This document shows positions 1-8,440 of a stretch of 64,000 nucleotides of DNA, one piece after another. The stretch's first letter is position 1. Every line of letters starts with the position of its first letter. Source of the DNA: Ancylobacter aquaticus (lineage in GTDB: Bacteria > Pseudomonadota > Alphaproteobacteria > Rhizobiales > Xanthobacteraceae); NCBI RefSeq assembly GCF_004339465.1, contig NZ_SMFY01000003.1, positions 62,001-126,000 of the forward strand. Reading direction: 5' to 3'. The translations under genes were made by a program, and so were the position numbers. A model generated the notes under the pieces. That model had not been told where the DNA came from. It saw only the letters and a list, made by a program, of their open reading frames with translations, and did no database searches.

Positions 1-808
1 CGGCACGCTGGATCAGTTCGATGACGTGCTCGACCATTCCCTGGCACCGGAGTTCGCACGCGAAGCGGTGTCCCCACGCCCCGCGCGGCGCCTTGAAGGG
101 GCGGTCAACCTGAGCAAGGTCGAGTTCGGATACAGCCTGCTGGACCCGCCGCTCCTCACGAGCTTCGATCTGGCGCTTGTACCGGGCAGTCGGGTGGGGC
201 TGGTAGGCGCATCCGGCAGCGGCAAGTCCACGGTAGGGCGGCTCGTCGCCGGCCTCTATGAGCCCTGGACGGGCACGATCCACTTCGACGGCCGCGCGCT
301 CGGCGACCTCGCCCGCGCCGAGCTGCGTGACGGCCTGTGTACCGTGGACCAGGACATCGTGCTGTTCGGCGGCACCGTGCGCGACAACATCACCATGTGG
401 GACCAGACCATGCCGGAGGCGCGGGTGATCGCCGCCGCCCGCGACGCCATGGTCCATGACGACATCACCCGCCGGCCGGGCGGCTATGACAGCCTGGTGG
501 CGGAGGGTGGCCGCAACTTTTCCGGCGGCCAGCGCCAGCGCATCGAGATCGCCCGGGCGCTGGTGAACGACCCGGCCATCCTGATCCTGGACGAAGCCAC
601 GAGCGCGCTCGACCCGGTGCTGGAAAAGGCCATCATGGACAATATCCGGCGGCGCGGCTGCACGTGCCTCATCATCGCCCACCGCCTCAGCACCATCCGC
701 GATTGCGATGAGATCGTGGTGATGGATCAAGGCCAAATCATCGAGCGCGGAACGCATGAGCAACTGATGGCCTGCGCGGGAGCCTACCGCCGGCTGGTGG
801 AGACCTGA
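1..808 (+). CDS. NHLP-type bacteriocin export ABC transporter, peptidase/permease/ATPase subunit (3' part only)
   Basis: The gene enters from the left edge; its reading frame starts at base 2, so only the C-terminal ABC ATPase domain is visible. The Walker A motif GASGSGKST, signature FSGGQRQR and Walker B ILILDEATSALD are intact, followed by the H-loop region IIAHRLSTI. Proteins of this family normally carry an N-terminal C39-type peptidase that cuts Nif11/NHLP leader peptides after a Gly-Gly, then a membrane domain; neither is in the window. The next gene starts 4 bases after the stop and encodes the partner ABC protein, the usual order in these loci. The ATPase alone would fit many ABC exporters; the family assignment rests on the neighbour and on the nearby Nif11 leader peptide. 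Confidence 0.8.
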   Translation, partial: GTLDQFDDVLDHSLAPEFAREAVSPRPARRLEGAVNLSKVEFGYSLLDPPLLTSFDLALVPGSRVGLVGASGSGKSTVGRLVAGLYEPWTGTIHFDGRALGDLARAELRDGLCTVDQDIVLFGGTVRDNITMWDQTMPEARVIAAARDAMVHDDITRRPGGYDSLVAEGGRNFSGGQRQRIEIARALVNDPAILILDEATSALDPVLEKAIMDNIRRRGCTCLIIAHRLSTIRDCDEIVVMDQGQIIERGTHEQLMACAGAYRRLVET

Positions 809-811
809 GCC

Positions 812-3781
812 GTGAACGCTCTCTCCTCTCCCGTGCCCTCAACAAGCCCGAAACTCGCCGCCGGCCTGCGCGCCGCCGGGGCGGTGGAGCAGGGTGTTTC
901 CGGCCATACCCCACTGCTCCTGTCCGCTTCACGTCGCTGCCTGCTGGTGCTCGAAGGCGCCATGGACCTGTTTCTGGTGGCCCTCGATGACGAGGGAAAC
1001 GCGACGGGTCTGCGTCGTCACCTGTTCACGCTGGAAGCTGGGGACCTGGCCTTGCCGTTCGACGGCGACTCGGCGATTCCGCCCATCGGCCTGCTGGCGG
1101 TGGGGACTGCGGGCACCCGGCTGCTAGCCGCCGACAGTCCGGTGCTGGAGCATCTGGCCCGTCACGGCGATCGTGATCTGCAAGCCGAGATCGCCCGCGC
1201 GCTGGACAGCTGGATAGCCGGCCTGTCCCGCGCCATGGCACGGCTCGTCGTGCCCGCACCGCACATTGGCGCACGCCTCCGCGCCGCCGAGACAATCGAA
1301 CTGGCTGCAGATACCCGCCTCTCCGCACAGGAGGGAGTCCTGTGGGTGGCGTGCGGCGATCACGACCCGCTTTATCTCGACAGCGACCATATCGCACGGT
1401 CCGCGGAAACACTCCTGCCTCTGCACGATAGCTGCTGGCTGGTCTTGCCGGAGGCGCGGGCGATCCGGGGTATCGACACCCTTCAGGCCCTGGGCGAAGG
1501 CCACTGCTGGGCCGGGATCACGGCGCTCCATGCGGCGGTGGCAACGATCCTGCCGCTTAATCTGCGCCTCGCGCGCGTGGATGAGCTCAATCGGCGGCGC
1601 GCACGCAACGAGGCCAATCTTGCATCGGAACAGGACGCCCTGGACCGCCTTGCCGCGCCGCTGACGCCACCGGAGCGCCGCCTCGTACCCGAGACAGGGG
1701 AATATCCCCTCGCCCAAGCCTGCGCCGCCGTTGCCCAGGCGCTCGGCCATCCCTTCACCTATCACGGCCGGGCGCACGATGCGGAGGGCGTGGCCCCTCC
1801 GGGCATCGACCAACTCGCGCGCGCAAACCATTTGCGGGTTCGCCGCGTGCTGCTGGAGGAGGATTGGTGGCGGGCGGACGTCGGGCCGTTCGTGCTCATG
1901 ACCGGCGACGGCACGCAGCCCATAGCCGTGGTCCCCGGCGGAACCGGGGGTGGCGACCATCTCGTGATCGATCCGTCCATCCCCGGTCCCCCACGCCGGC
2001 TCGCGGCGAAAGAGGCGGCGCTGCTGACGGGAGAGGCGATCAGCTTCTACGCGCCCTTCCCGGATCGCGCGTTGAAAGGGCTGGACGTGGGCGGCGGCGC
2101 ATTTCGCTGGAGCCGGACCGACGCCGTCATGGTGATCCTGCTCGGGTTTATCGGCGGCATCCTCTCGCTCGGGGTGCCCATCGCCACGGGCTTCCTCGTG
2201 GATACGGTCATTCCCGGTCATGACAGCGCCAAGCTGATGGAGATGGGGCTGGTGCTGGTCGCCGCCGCGACCGTAACTCTCGGCCTTCGCTACGCCATCC
2301 AGATCGCAGCGCTGCGCATAGAAGGGCGTTCCGGTTCGCGGATACAGGCGGCGGTAATGGACCGCCTGCTGCGCCTGCCCATGGCCTTCTTCAAGGACTA
2401 TGCCGCCGGCGACCTCGCCCAGCGGGCCTTGATAATTCAGACCATCGAGCAAGCGATCAGCGGCACCATCATCGCCTCCCTCATCAATGGGCTTTTCGCG
2501 ATGATCTCGCTGGGCCTGATGTTCTGGTACGCACCCAAGCTGGCGTTCGTCGCCCTCGGGCTGATCGCGCTCCTAGCGGCGACGACCGTGGTACTGGGCC
2601 TGCTGCGGGTTCGACGGGAGCGGGCCGTGCTCGCCGCCACCGGGGCCGCGTCCGCGTTTCTGCTACAATTGTCCATCGGCATTTCCCGGCTGCGGCTGGC
2701 GGCAGCCGAGGACCGCGCCTTCCTGCGTTGGACCCAGCCCTATGGCGATTTTCTTAACCAACGGTTCGGCGCGGACCAGATAACCAACGTGACCGCGTTG
2801 ATCGGACAGGCGTTCACGCCGCTGGCCACGGCGTGCCTGTTCGCGGTGATCTACCTCGCCGACACGGCCCAGAGCGGTATTGCCCTCGGCGTCGTGCTGG
2901 CCTTCCTCTCGGCGTTCGGCCAAGCGCTCGAAGGCATGGTGGGGCTAGCGGGCGCCGCCGTGCAGATCGCGGCCCTGAAGCCGGCCTATGCCTATGCGGC
3001 GCCCATCCTGATGACCCCGCCGGAGGCTGACGCCCACAAGATCGACCCCGGCACGCTGTCCGGCGCGATCGAACTCAGCCACCTCAGTTTCCGCTATGGC
3101 CCCGATGGGCCGACGGTGCTGGACGATCTTTCGCTCACCATCGCGCCGGGCGAGTTCGTCGCGCTGGTGGGCCCTTCGGGGGGCGGCAAGTCCACCCTTC
3201 TGCGGCTGCTGCTGGGATTTGAGGCCCAGGATGCCGGCGCCATCCTGCTCGATGGCCATGACCTTCGCAGCCTCGACATCCAGGCCGTGCGGCGCCAGTT
3301 CGGCGTTGTGCTTCAGAACGGGCGCCTGATGCCCGGCAATCTGCTGGACAACATCCTCGGTGCCAACCGGCACCTGAGCGAGGAGGCGGCATGGGAGGCG
3401 GCCCGCCAGGTCGGGCTGGCCGAGGATATCGCCGCCATGCCGATGGGCCTGCGTACCCTCATCACCGACAGCAGCGGCGCCCTCTCTGGCGGGCAGGTGC
3501 AACGCCTGCTTCTGGCCCGTGCCATCGCCAACAGGCCGCGCATCCTGCTGCTGGACGAAGCCACCAGCGCACTCGACAACCGCACCCAGGCGCTGGTCAC
3601 CGCAAGCTTGAACGCCCTCAGCGCAACCCGGCTCGTGGTGGCTCACCGGCTCTCAACCGTGATGGAGGCGGACCGCATTGTGGTGCTTCAAGACGGTCGT
3701 TGTCGCGAGCAGGGAAGCTACGCCGAGCTGATGGCACAAGATGGCCTGTTCAGGCGGCTTTCGGAACGGCAACTGGTGTGA
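812..3781 (+). CDS. NHLP-type bacteriocin export ABC transporter, permease/ATPase subunit
   Basis: A 989-residue inner-membrane exporter subunit, the usual length for the second ABC protein of NHLP/NHLM bacteriocin loci. It starts at GTG, 4 bases after the upstream exporter gene, so the two are probably translated together. The first 400 or so residues are soluble and lack a C39 cysteine-peptidase signature. The membrane domain begins around residue 440 with hydrophobic segments such as MVILLGFIGGILSLGVPIA. The ATPase domain has Walker A GPSGGGKST (K793), signature LSGGQVQR near residue 893 and Walker B RILLLDEATSALD (D915, E916). The pair would cleave and export a leader-bearing peptide, for which the Nif11-like gene at 4149-4460 is the obvious candidate. 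Confidence 0.85.
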   Translation: MNALSSPVPSTSPKLAAGLRAAGAVEQGVSGHTPLLLSASRRCLLVLEGAMDLFLVALDDEGNATGLRRHLFTLEAGDLALPFDGDSAIPPIGLLAVGTAGTRLLAADSPVLEHLARHGDRDLQAEIARALDSWIAGLSRAMARLVVPAPHIGARLRAAETIELAADTRLSAQEGVLWVACGDHDPLYLDSDHIARSAETLLPLHDSCWLVLPEARAIRGIDTLQALGEGHCWAGITALHAAVATILPLNLRLARVDELNRRRARNEANLASEQDALDRLAAPLTPPERRLVPETGEYPLAQACAAVAQALGHPFTYHGRAHDAEGVAPPGIDQLARANHLRVRRVLLEEDWWRADVGPFVLMTGDGTQPIAVVPGGTGGGDHLVIDPSIPGPPRRLAAKEAALLTGEAISFYAPFPDRALKGLDVGGGAFRWSRTDAVMVILLGFIGGILSLGVPIATGFLVDTVIPGHDSAKLMEMGLVLVAAATVTLGLRYAIQIAALRIEGRSGSRIQAAVMDRLLRLPMAFFKDYAAGDLAQRALIIQTIEQAISGTIIASLINGLFAMISLGLMFWYAPKLAFVALGLIALLAATTVVLGLLRVRRERAVLAATGAASAFLLQLSIGISRLRLAAAEDRAFLRWTQPYGDFLNQRFGADQITNVTALIGQAFTPLATACLFAVIYLADTAQSGIALGVVLAFLSAFGQALEGMVGLAGAAVQIAALKPAYAYAAPILMTPPEADAHKIDPGTLSGAIELSHLSFRYGPDGPTVLDDLSLTIAPGEFVALVGPSGGGKSTLLRLLLGFEAQDAGAILLDGHDLRSLDIQAVRRQFGVVLQNGRLMPGNLLDNILGANRHLSEEAAWEAARQVGLAEDIAAMPMGLRTLITDSSGALSGGQVQRLLLARAIANRPRILLLDEATSALDNRTQALVTASLNALSATRLVVAHRLSTVMEADRIVVLQDGRCREQGSYAELMAQDGLFRRLSERQLV

Positions 3782-4148
3782 AGCGAGCCGAGAACCTGCT
3801 TTAAAAAGCCGGACGACCCTCAGCCGCTGATTGTCCAGACAGGCCGTTCAGCGGGGCTCGAAAAGGATTCCCAAGCTGGGTTTGCGCGGATTCATGGGCG
3901 TTGCACCCGGGGGCGGATTCCGCGGGGCTCGGTCAGATCATAGACCTTGCGCCTCTCGACGTTCGTATGGCGCGTATCCGCGTCGAGCGTTGCCTGCGGC
4001 CGTGCGGCCCGCACTCCACGCATGTCGAGTGCGGCGCCAGCTCCATTGTCCGTTTCACGCATATCCGGCGTTCAATACGTCCGCCAGGGCGAGGTGCTCT
4101 AAATGGAGCTGGCCGGCACGACAAGACTGCGGGCAACGCGGCCTTGGG
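3782..4148. other. intergenic, no gene recognised
   Basis: This space lies between the convergent exporter gene and the precursor peptide gene. I see no ORF with a family signature, no tRNA and no clear terminator; short open frames here look like chance in GC-rich DNA. Confidence 0.5.
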
Positions 4149-4460
4149 CTACTTTGGGTAGAGAGCGGGATCTTTCGGTATGAAAGCCCACAACAACATG
4201 GCGGCGGCAAAGGACACCAGGTAGCCGTTGCCGTCTGCTCCTCCCGAGATGCCGTCGAGTTCGGCATCCGAGAGCTTGCTCCGGGCCTCGGAGGCCACTT
4301 CGGCCAATTCGTCGGCGGTGAAGTCATAGCCCCTGGCTGCGGCGAAGGCGGTCACGTCGTCTGGCGACGTGGCCTGCGTCCCGACGGTCTCGGCCTCCGC
4401 GCGCAGGGCGGCGTCGGACTGCAAGTCAGCGCCAAAGCGCTGGATCTCGGACATGCTCAT
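4149..4460 (-). CDS. Nif11-like leader peptide, probable RiPP precursor
   Basis: A 103-residue protein of typical Nif11-leader design. The N-terminus MSMSEIQRFGADLQSD starts the Nif11 helical domain, followed by the segment around FAAARGYDFTADEL and the closing motif LSDAELDGISGG. The Gly-Gly at residues 73-74 is the expected cut site of the C39 peptidase of the exporter. This leaves a 29-residue core (75-103) with a hydrophobic middle (SFAAAMLLWAFIP) and a Lys at the end. The core has no Cys and only one Ser, so a lanthipeptide or thiazole product is unlikely. The ATG is preceded by GAGAGGA at good spacing. It lies on the strand opposite the exporter and is convergent with it. No modification enzyme is in view. 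Assignment as exporter substrate is inference. Confidence 0.8.
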   Translation of the reverse strand: MSMSEIQRFGADLQSDAALRAEAETVGTQATSPDDVTAFAAARGYDFTADELAEVASEARSKLSDAELDGISGGADGNGYLVSFAAAMLLWAFIPKDPALYPK

Positions 4461-4651
4461 CTATTTGTCCTCTCGTATTGTGATCGAATGCGAGGTGCTT
4501 GTCGGAGGCTTGCTTGAGGGCAGACCGCCAGGGCGTTGCGCGACGCTAGCCTACGTCGCCATAGAAGCAAACAAAAAGGGCGCCAACCTGTGCGCGACAG
4601 ACCGCTGCCCCCCCGGGCACGTCCGCGCGTCTTGTTTTTGATTGTAGTCGT

Positions 4652-4765
4652 TTAATCTAATCCGACCTTGTTTTCGAACTCCACCGGGCTGAGATGGCCG
4701 ATGGCACAGTGGCGGCGGCCCGTTTTGTAGACCGCTCAATATAGTCGGGCCCATCGGCCTTGGCC
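4652..4765 (-). mobile_element. IS3-family transposase C-terminal remnant
   Basis: Read on the minus strand, one frame ends with RRHCAIGHLSPVEFE followed by a short tail and a stop, which is the conserved C-terminus of IS3 OrfB transposases. Just upstream the residues DYIER occur in a different frame, so a base has been lost. Only about 35 codons remain. The remnant abuts the broken amidohydrolase to its right, so an old IS insertion probably removed the 5' half of that gene. Confidence 0.7.
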
Positions 4766-4769
4766 GCGC

Positions 4770-5333
4770 CAGCCCAACGGGCATTACCTCGACGAGGACC
4801 GCTATCTGCCGTTCTGGGAGCGTGTCGAGGAACTGGATGTCCCGATCTATCTGCATCCCGGCAGCATGGCCGACCAGCCCGCCATGTTCGCGCATCGCCC
4901 CGAAATCGGCGGCCCGATCTGGGCTTGGACGGCGGAAACCGCAGCCCCATTCGCTGCGACTTGTCTTCGGCGGCCCGCTCACGCGCTTTCCCAAGGTGAA
5001 GATCGTCCTCGGCCATATGGGCGAGACGCTGCCGTTTTTGCTCTGGCGCCTCGACAGCCGGCGGGAGTTCGACCTCGGCGAGAAACTCGCGGCCGACGCC
5101 CTTCCTTCCGCAATCATCAAGCGGAACATCGCCGTCACCACTCGGGGGTATGCGACCCGGGAGCGCTCATCGCGACCCTCCAGGCGCTGGGCGAGGACAA
5201 CGTAATGCTCTCGGTCGACTATCCGTATGAGGACTCGCAGGTCGCCTCCGACTTCATCGAATCCGCGTCCATCAGCTAAGACGTGCGCGCCAAGGTCTGC
5301 CACGGCAACGCCGAACGATTGCTGCGCTTGTAG
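4770..5333 (+). pseudogene. amidohydrolase-2 family protein, 5'-truncated and frameshifted
   Basis: Three consecutive reading frames together spell the C-terminal half of a metal-dependent hydrolase/decarboxylase of the amidohydrolase-2 (resorcylate decarboxylase-like) family. These are GHYLDEDRYLPFWERVEELD with PIYLHPG, then KVKIVLGHMGETLPFLLWRL, then LGEDNVMLSVDYPYEDSQ. Frameshifts lie near 4950 and 5150, and an in-frame TAA at 5277-5279 precedes a still recognisable ending (VCHGNAERLLRL) that stops at 5333. The N-terminal half is missing, replaced by the IS3 remnant. It cannot make a working enzyme. Confidence 0.8.
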
Positions 5334-5642
5334 GCTCACGCGGACAAAACTCAATCGGCATACGGGGCACTCAGGAGCAGGTCATTCTCTCTCGTTTGAT
5401 TGCTCGCCGAACGTCCGGAAGATGGAACAAGTCAAATCGTATCCTGGCGCAGAAGTGCCGACGTGCCCCACCTCGCTGATGTCCGCTTTTGGGTCGTGAC
5501 CGGTACAAGATCAAAGGCCGATATGGCGGCGCAAAGCGGGCGGTCGCAGCGGCGTGTCGGGAGGGCGGCTTTGGGGGTAACCATGGGTCATCGGGCCGAG
5601 GCGAACGCATAGCCCACTCTCCGGCTCGCCTCGTACCGCAAC
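5334..5642. other. intergenic, no gene recognised
   Basis: No recognisable coding signal in either strand; it separates two gene remnants and is probably decayed accessory DNA. Confidence 0.45.
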
Positions 5643-5880
5643 TCATGTGGCGGAGAGCAGAACGACACCGGCGATGAGCAGGCCGCATCCCCCCAGCCGC
5701 CACGGCCCTATCGCCTCCTTGAGGATCAGCATGCCCATCAGCGCGCCCACCATCATCGAAATCTCGCGCATCGGCGCGACGAGGGTAAGCGGGGCGCCGG
5801 TTTGGAGAGCGGCCAAGATGAGGATGTAGGACAGGGGCGAGAGCAGGCCCACACCGACGGATGAGCCGATAGACCTGACT
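5643..5880 (-). pseudogene. EamA/DMT-family transporter, C-terminal remnant
   Basis: The last 80 or so residues read like the final membrane helices of a drug/metabolite transporter: LSPLSYILILAALQTGAP, then APMREISMMVGALMGMLILK, EAIGPWRLGG and GLLIAGVVLLS. A whole EamA transporter is about 290 residues with two five-helix repeats; here only the end of the second repeat remains. The open frame continues upstream to about 6029, but that part has no membrane character and looks unrelated. Treated as a truncated, non-functional gene. Confidence 0.65.
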
Positions 5881-6172
5881 GACTTTGAATGGCGTATAAT
5901 GAAACCGCTTCTCTGCGATCCGGTGCGACATGGCGCGATCCGCCGGAGCGATACGGCCCGCGTACCACCTGCTGCACTCCCTTCATGTATGGCCAAAAGC
6001 GACCGTCCGGGAGCGGCTAATGGACACAATTAATAAAGCCGCGTCATCGGGTCGGATTGGATGTTTGGGTCTGCGGCTTCCGGACCTTTGGAGGATCGTC
6101 ATTCGTGCTAATGTGGATTAGCGGCCTTTATGAACGAGTTGTCTGGAATATCTATATCCGACAGTCATCAGG

Positions 6173-6550
6173 TTGACACGACGTTCTATTAAGTCTCATT
6201 GGGATATATTAGTCGTGATTAGATATTTTCCGATTATTGCAATAGACATTATTCTATTTATTTTTGTATTTTATAATAAATTCATTGCGATCGAAATCAT
6301 ATATTATGCAACATTGGTAATACTAATTTTTATGTATTCCCTAAGGCGATTAGGGATGCCGCCATATGCGGCTAAGAGCATAATATCATCACCATTTTTA
6401 TATATTTTGACAGCAATTTTTATTATCGCGATAATAAACGGTTTGTTTCAATCAAATATGGTATTATTTTGGTATCCGAACAATGGGCCTGTTTGGTTTA
6501 TTTTTCCAATGATTCCATTTCTGTATCTTTACAACGGAAAATGGAAATGA
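6173..6550 (+). CDS. small AT-rich integral membrane protein, unknown function
   Basis: I do not recognise this protein. It has 125 residues with about four hydrophobic segments (YFPIIAIDIILFIFVFY, IIYYATLVILIFMY, FLYILTAIFIIAIINGLF, VWFIFPMIPFLYLY) and a basic N-terminus, so it should sit in the inner membrane. The gene is strikingly AT-rich (long runs of ATATTATT-type sequence) compared with the chromosome, a strong sign of recent transfer. The open frame begins at a TTG; GTG codons near 6218 are alternatives and no strong ribosome site decides. A second AT-rich membrane-protein gene lies 0.9 kb downstream, beyond a broken ATPase gene. Confidence 0.5.
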   Translation: MTRRSIKSHWDILVVIRYFPIIAIDIILFIFVFYNKFIAIEIIYYATLVILIFMYSLRRLGMPPYAAKSIISSPFLYILTAIFIIAIINGLFQSNMVLFWYPNNGPVWFIFPMIPFLYLYNGKWK

Positions 6551-6956
6551 CCCCTTTCAGCCCCGATCTATAGGCAGCGTTGTACAACGTTGTTGGAGAC
6601 GGGTGCACCAAGGTGCCCGTGTCATTGAGCCCTTCATGTTGCCGGACCGCGCGATGTCGGCAACAGGTGTTTTGCGACAGGCGAAGTCACTCCGCACGTG
6701 GCCGGCGCCGACACCCTGCCGAATTGGCCATATGGCCAACAACGGCAAGCGATGGTTTGTCGGTGGCTTGGCTCCATGGGGGGTGAGCCGAGCTAGCACG
6801 TCGGCAAAGACGCACAGCGAGCAAGCAGCGAAGCGCCCCTGCGGGCGAAGGGCTCAACGGCTCCGCTGCTGCACAAGTCGAAATGCTCCCCTCGGAACTG
6901 CACCTCACCCATTGCCACGTAAAACACGCTATCGTGGCAGCCCAGAGGGCGAGCAG
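6551..6956. other. intergenic; one 16-bp palindrome
   Basis: No gene recognised. The perfect palindrome TTGGCCATATGGCCAA lies at 6724-6739 and could be a protein-binding site or a recombination scar. Base composition returns abruptly to GC-rich after the AT-rich gene to the left. Confidence 0.4.
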
Positions 6957-7450
6957 ATGGAACTTAAATCATTTCGCATTCGGAATTTTCGTTCGATCAG
7001 CGATAGCGGCGAGATCGACGTATCACGCACTACAGCGCTGCTGGGGCGAAACGAAAGTGGCGAGTCGAACATTCTGCGCGCGCTGCACAGCCTGAACCCG
7101 GCCACTGGCTTTACGAAACTGAAGCCGATCAAAGATTTTCCTCGGCACCGAAAGCTAGTGTCGTATTTGTGAGCGAAGCGTTTGAAGCCGCTCCCGCCGA
7201 AGCCGACATCGAAGACCTGCTTGATCCGGCGATTTACGAAAATTTGGTTCGGGAAGCGTATGCGAAGGAACCGAAGGGCAGAAAGCTGGAATTGAACGCC
7301 CGCATTCCTCGCATTGCGCGCCGGATTTAGGCTACCTTCGACGGGTTGTCTATTCCGTTCCACAAGACGCGACCGACACGGCTATTCTTGCAGAAAATGG
7401 CTATTGCCCTTCCTCGGTCTTACCGGCGGAACGCTTCGCTAGAAAAGCAT
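6957..7450 (+). pseudogene. OLD-like AAA ATPase/nuclease, internally deleted
   Basis: The ATG at 6957 begins a typical OLD-family N-terminus: MELKSFRIRNFRSI, then a P-loop LLGRNESGESNILRAL in which the essential Walker lysine is replaced by Glu. The frame stops at 7172. In the next frame the sequence resumes with residues near the C-terminal end of such proteins (ADIEDLLDPAIYENLVREAY, then RKLELNARIPRIARR), and after a TAG a further piece (GLSIPFHKTRPTRLFLQKMA) follows. Several hundred codons, including the rest of the ATPase and the Toprim nuclease, are missing. A full protein would be about 550-650 residues. Non-functional relic of a probable defence gene. Confidence 0.7.
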
Positions 7451-7493
7451 CTGTCACGGCCTTCGTCATAAGCGCACGTTTAGGTCTGGTGAT

Positions 7494-7949
7494 ATGGCAA
7501 TAAAAAACGTATATCCGCGCAATGTGGCGTTGATGCTTTTAATATTAGTTTTGACAGGCGGACTTTATGCGTGGGTTTATATAATATTAATATTCAATGA
7601 TATTAACAAAATGTCAGAGCGAAATGTATTTCCTGTTCGTATCGTGTCAACATTATTTATTTTATTGGGTGCTTCCTATATATCATTGATATTCGTACCT
7701 CCAGGTCTTCGAGGCTATGCTGCGTCGCCACCATCTATGGGATTTTATGCAATATTATCTATTTCATTAATATTGGTTATTTCTTTATTTATATCGATAG
7801 TGGTGGCTAATTCGCATATAAGAAGAATGTCTGGCGGAACATCAGGTTGGATTGATGGGATAGTTATTATTGTTCTCATGGCATTTTGGATGGCGTCTAT
7901 TCCTCTTGTTCAACATCGTTTGAACCGGCTGCTTAAGAAGCGTCACTAG
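7494..7949 (+). CDS. AT-rich integral membrane protein, unknown function
   Basis: A 151-residue protein with four predicted membrane segments: ALMLLILVLTGGLYAWVYI, STLFILLGASYISLIFV, FYAILSISLILVISLFISIV and GIVIIVLMAFWMASIPLV. A short soluble N-terminus and a basic C-terminus (RLNRLLKKRH) flank them. The opening pattern (a short head, then TGGLYAWVY and an FNDIN motif) is reminiscent of DUF4234-type proteins, but this is a weak impression. Codon use and base composition are much richer in A+T than the surrounding DNA, matching the gene at 6173-6550, so both probably came from the same foreign source. No partner gene is intact nearby. Confidence 0.55.
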   Translation: MAIKNVYPRNVALMLLILVLTGGLYAWVYIILIFNDINKMSERNVFPVRIVSTLFILLGASYISLIFVPPGLRGYAASPPSMGFYAILSISLILVISLFISIVVANSHIRRMSGGTSGWIDGIVIIVLMAFWMASIPLVQHRLNRLLKKRH

Positions 7950-8257
7950 TCGACGAATTCGATTTTGGAGTATCGAGTGCGTCGAGATCAGCGCCGTCCC
8001 GGGGGCACCTTCATAGGTTGGGCGTGCGAGCGCAGTCTGCGACCCTGAATGGAGGATCGTCTTGTGTCCGGTCTTGACCATAGGCAGACCTCCGGCGAGA
8101 GCCTCGGGCCACGGATTTTGGCGAATGCGACTTTTCCGATGGCGCGGCGTCGGGCGAGCTCTGCGATGCAGACGCGGAAGAGCGCAAGCGTCGTCTGGGT
8201 CCAACCTTTCGCGGGATGTTGTGATCGTTGATGTTATGAGCCGGAGGGCTTGGACAC
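7950..8257. other. intergenic, no gene recognised
   Basis: GC-rich again; short open frames only, none with a family signature. It precedes the IS66 remnant and may contain further eroded IS DNA. Confidence 0.4.
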
Positions 8258-8440
8258 ATGACGATTTCAGAGTTTGCGCATAAATCCAGCGTCGACGAGC
8301 CGGTCCGGCGGTATGAGGTGTTCACGGGCGCGGGTCGCCGACGGGATCGGGCTGCCGAAGCTAAGGCGCGGATCGTGTCAAAAAGTCTCGAACCGGACGT
8401 GACGGTGGGTGCCGTCGCTCGGTGTCTCATGCATGCTTCG
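8258..8440 (+). mobile_element. IS66-family TnpA (OrfA) N-terminal remnant
   Basis: The start of the frame reads MTISEFAHKSSVDEP, followed by RRYEVFTGAGRRRDR, KARIVSKSLEP and VTVGAVAR. This is the usual N-terminus and first helix-turn-helix of the small IS66 TnpA protein. Homology ends abruptly at about 8430, where the 3' end of the integrase gene begins, so the element is cut by a deletion or by the island junction. Confidence 0.65.

Noticed and set aside
1124-2452. A 442-codon minus-strand frame
   Set aside because: Shadow of the NHLP permease/ATPase gene; no family pattern.
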